Both the position numbers and the translations under genes were made by a program. Shown one piece after another: positions 52,286-52,500 of a stretch of DNA of 52,500 nucleotides (the first letter of the stretch is position 1; each line of letters starts with the position of its first letter). The notes beneath the pieces are model-generated. The model saw only the letters and a program-made list of their open reading frames with translations, was not told the DNA's origin and did not search any database. Origin of the DNA: Mesostigma viride (lineage: Eukaryota; Streptophyta; Mesostigmatophyceae; Mesostigmatales; Mesostigmataceae). The stretch covers positions 2,101,948 through 2,154,447 of the forward strand of contig RPFO01000104.1 in NCBI GenBank assembly GCA_009746045.1, written 5' to 3'.

Positions 52286-52500
52286 ATAGTAAACATGGTG
52301 CCGTTCACCTGGCAGTGTGGTCATAGTCATGGGGGCAGCGGGCATAGTCATGGTGGTGATGCCACTCGTGGCCAGCTCTGGGTATTGTGGGCATAGCGTA
52401 GCGGCGCTGCCATTGCGGCCGATGCTCTCATTTGCAAACTCGATGTACTGCTAACTGGCCCATATTGGTACGGGCATGCCCATGGGCAGCGCCGGACAGC

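Noticed and set aside
52425-52455. Possible further upstream exon of the minus-strand gene (YIEFANESIG after a CAG)
   Set aside because: An acceptor-like site is present, but no suitable donor follows within a plausible exon length.

Overview
The window looks like GC-rich nuclear DNA of a eukaryote, most likely a photosynthetic alga or related protist. The genes are split by GT-AG introns (one looks GC-AG), non-LTR retrotransposons are abundant, and one gene is a DASH cryptochrome with a likely organellar presequence. I cannot name the species. No bacterial gene organisation, CRISPR array or operon was seen. Layout: (1) 65-682 (+) is the last exon of a sulfotransferase-like gene. (2) 1,953-6,580 is a stack of nested retroelements. 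An old LINE reverse-transcriptase remnant was hit by a tail-only LINE copy (13-bp target duplication), which was hit in turn by a 554-bp element with identical 156-bp ends (12-bp duplication). The same remnant was also hit by a 2-kb ORF1-only element (12-bp duplication). (3) 7,566-9,079 is a compound simple-repeat block and 9,340-10,250 a 184-188-bp satellite. (4) 10,392-14,865 holds more LINE material: an inverted ORF1 copy, a YADD-bearing RT remnant and an intact ORF1. (5) 15,164-16,038 is a second GGGA array. (6) 17,181-23,738 (+) is a six-exon CRY-DASH gene. (7) 23,893-25,728 is a third giant polypurine array. (8) 25,729-31,599 is mostly non-coding and contains a 5'-truncated LINE with an 11-bp target duplication. 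(9) 31,600-52,165 (-) is a large gene of at least 13 exons and about 1,540 codons, open at its 5' end, whose product I do not recognise. Its introns carry a 3.0-kb TA-flanked inverted-repeat transposon, tRNA-like sequences and many minisatellites. Three themes stand out. First, in both multi-exon genes, short segments spanning exon/intron junctions recur as decayed direct copies inside the neighbouring intron; at one junction a 34-bp segment is amplified nine times and is predicted to break the reading frame. Second, the LINE-type elements end in a small hairpin (CAAC loop with a compensating stem, or an 8-bp stem with a GCA loop) followed by TTAA-type repeats, and they share 11-13-bp target duplications. 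Third, the 554-bp element is about 1.4 copies of a 398-nt, hairpin-rich, tRNA-like unit. That form would fit reverse transcription of a circular or multimeric RNA, or a miniature terminal-repeat element. Splice sites were assigned by eye from motifs and reading phase, so coordinates may be off by a base or two. Protein family calls rest on motif recognition, not on a search.
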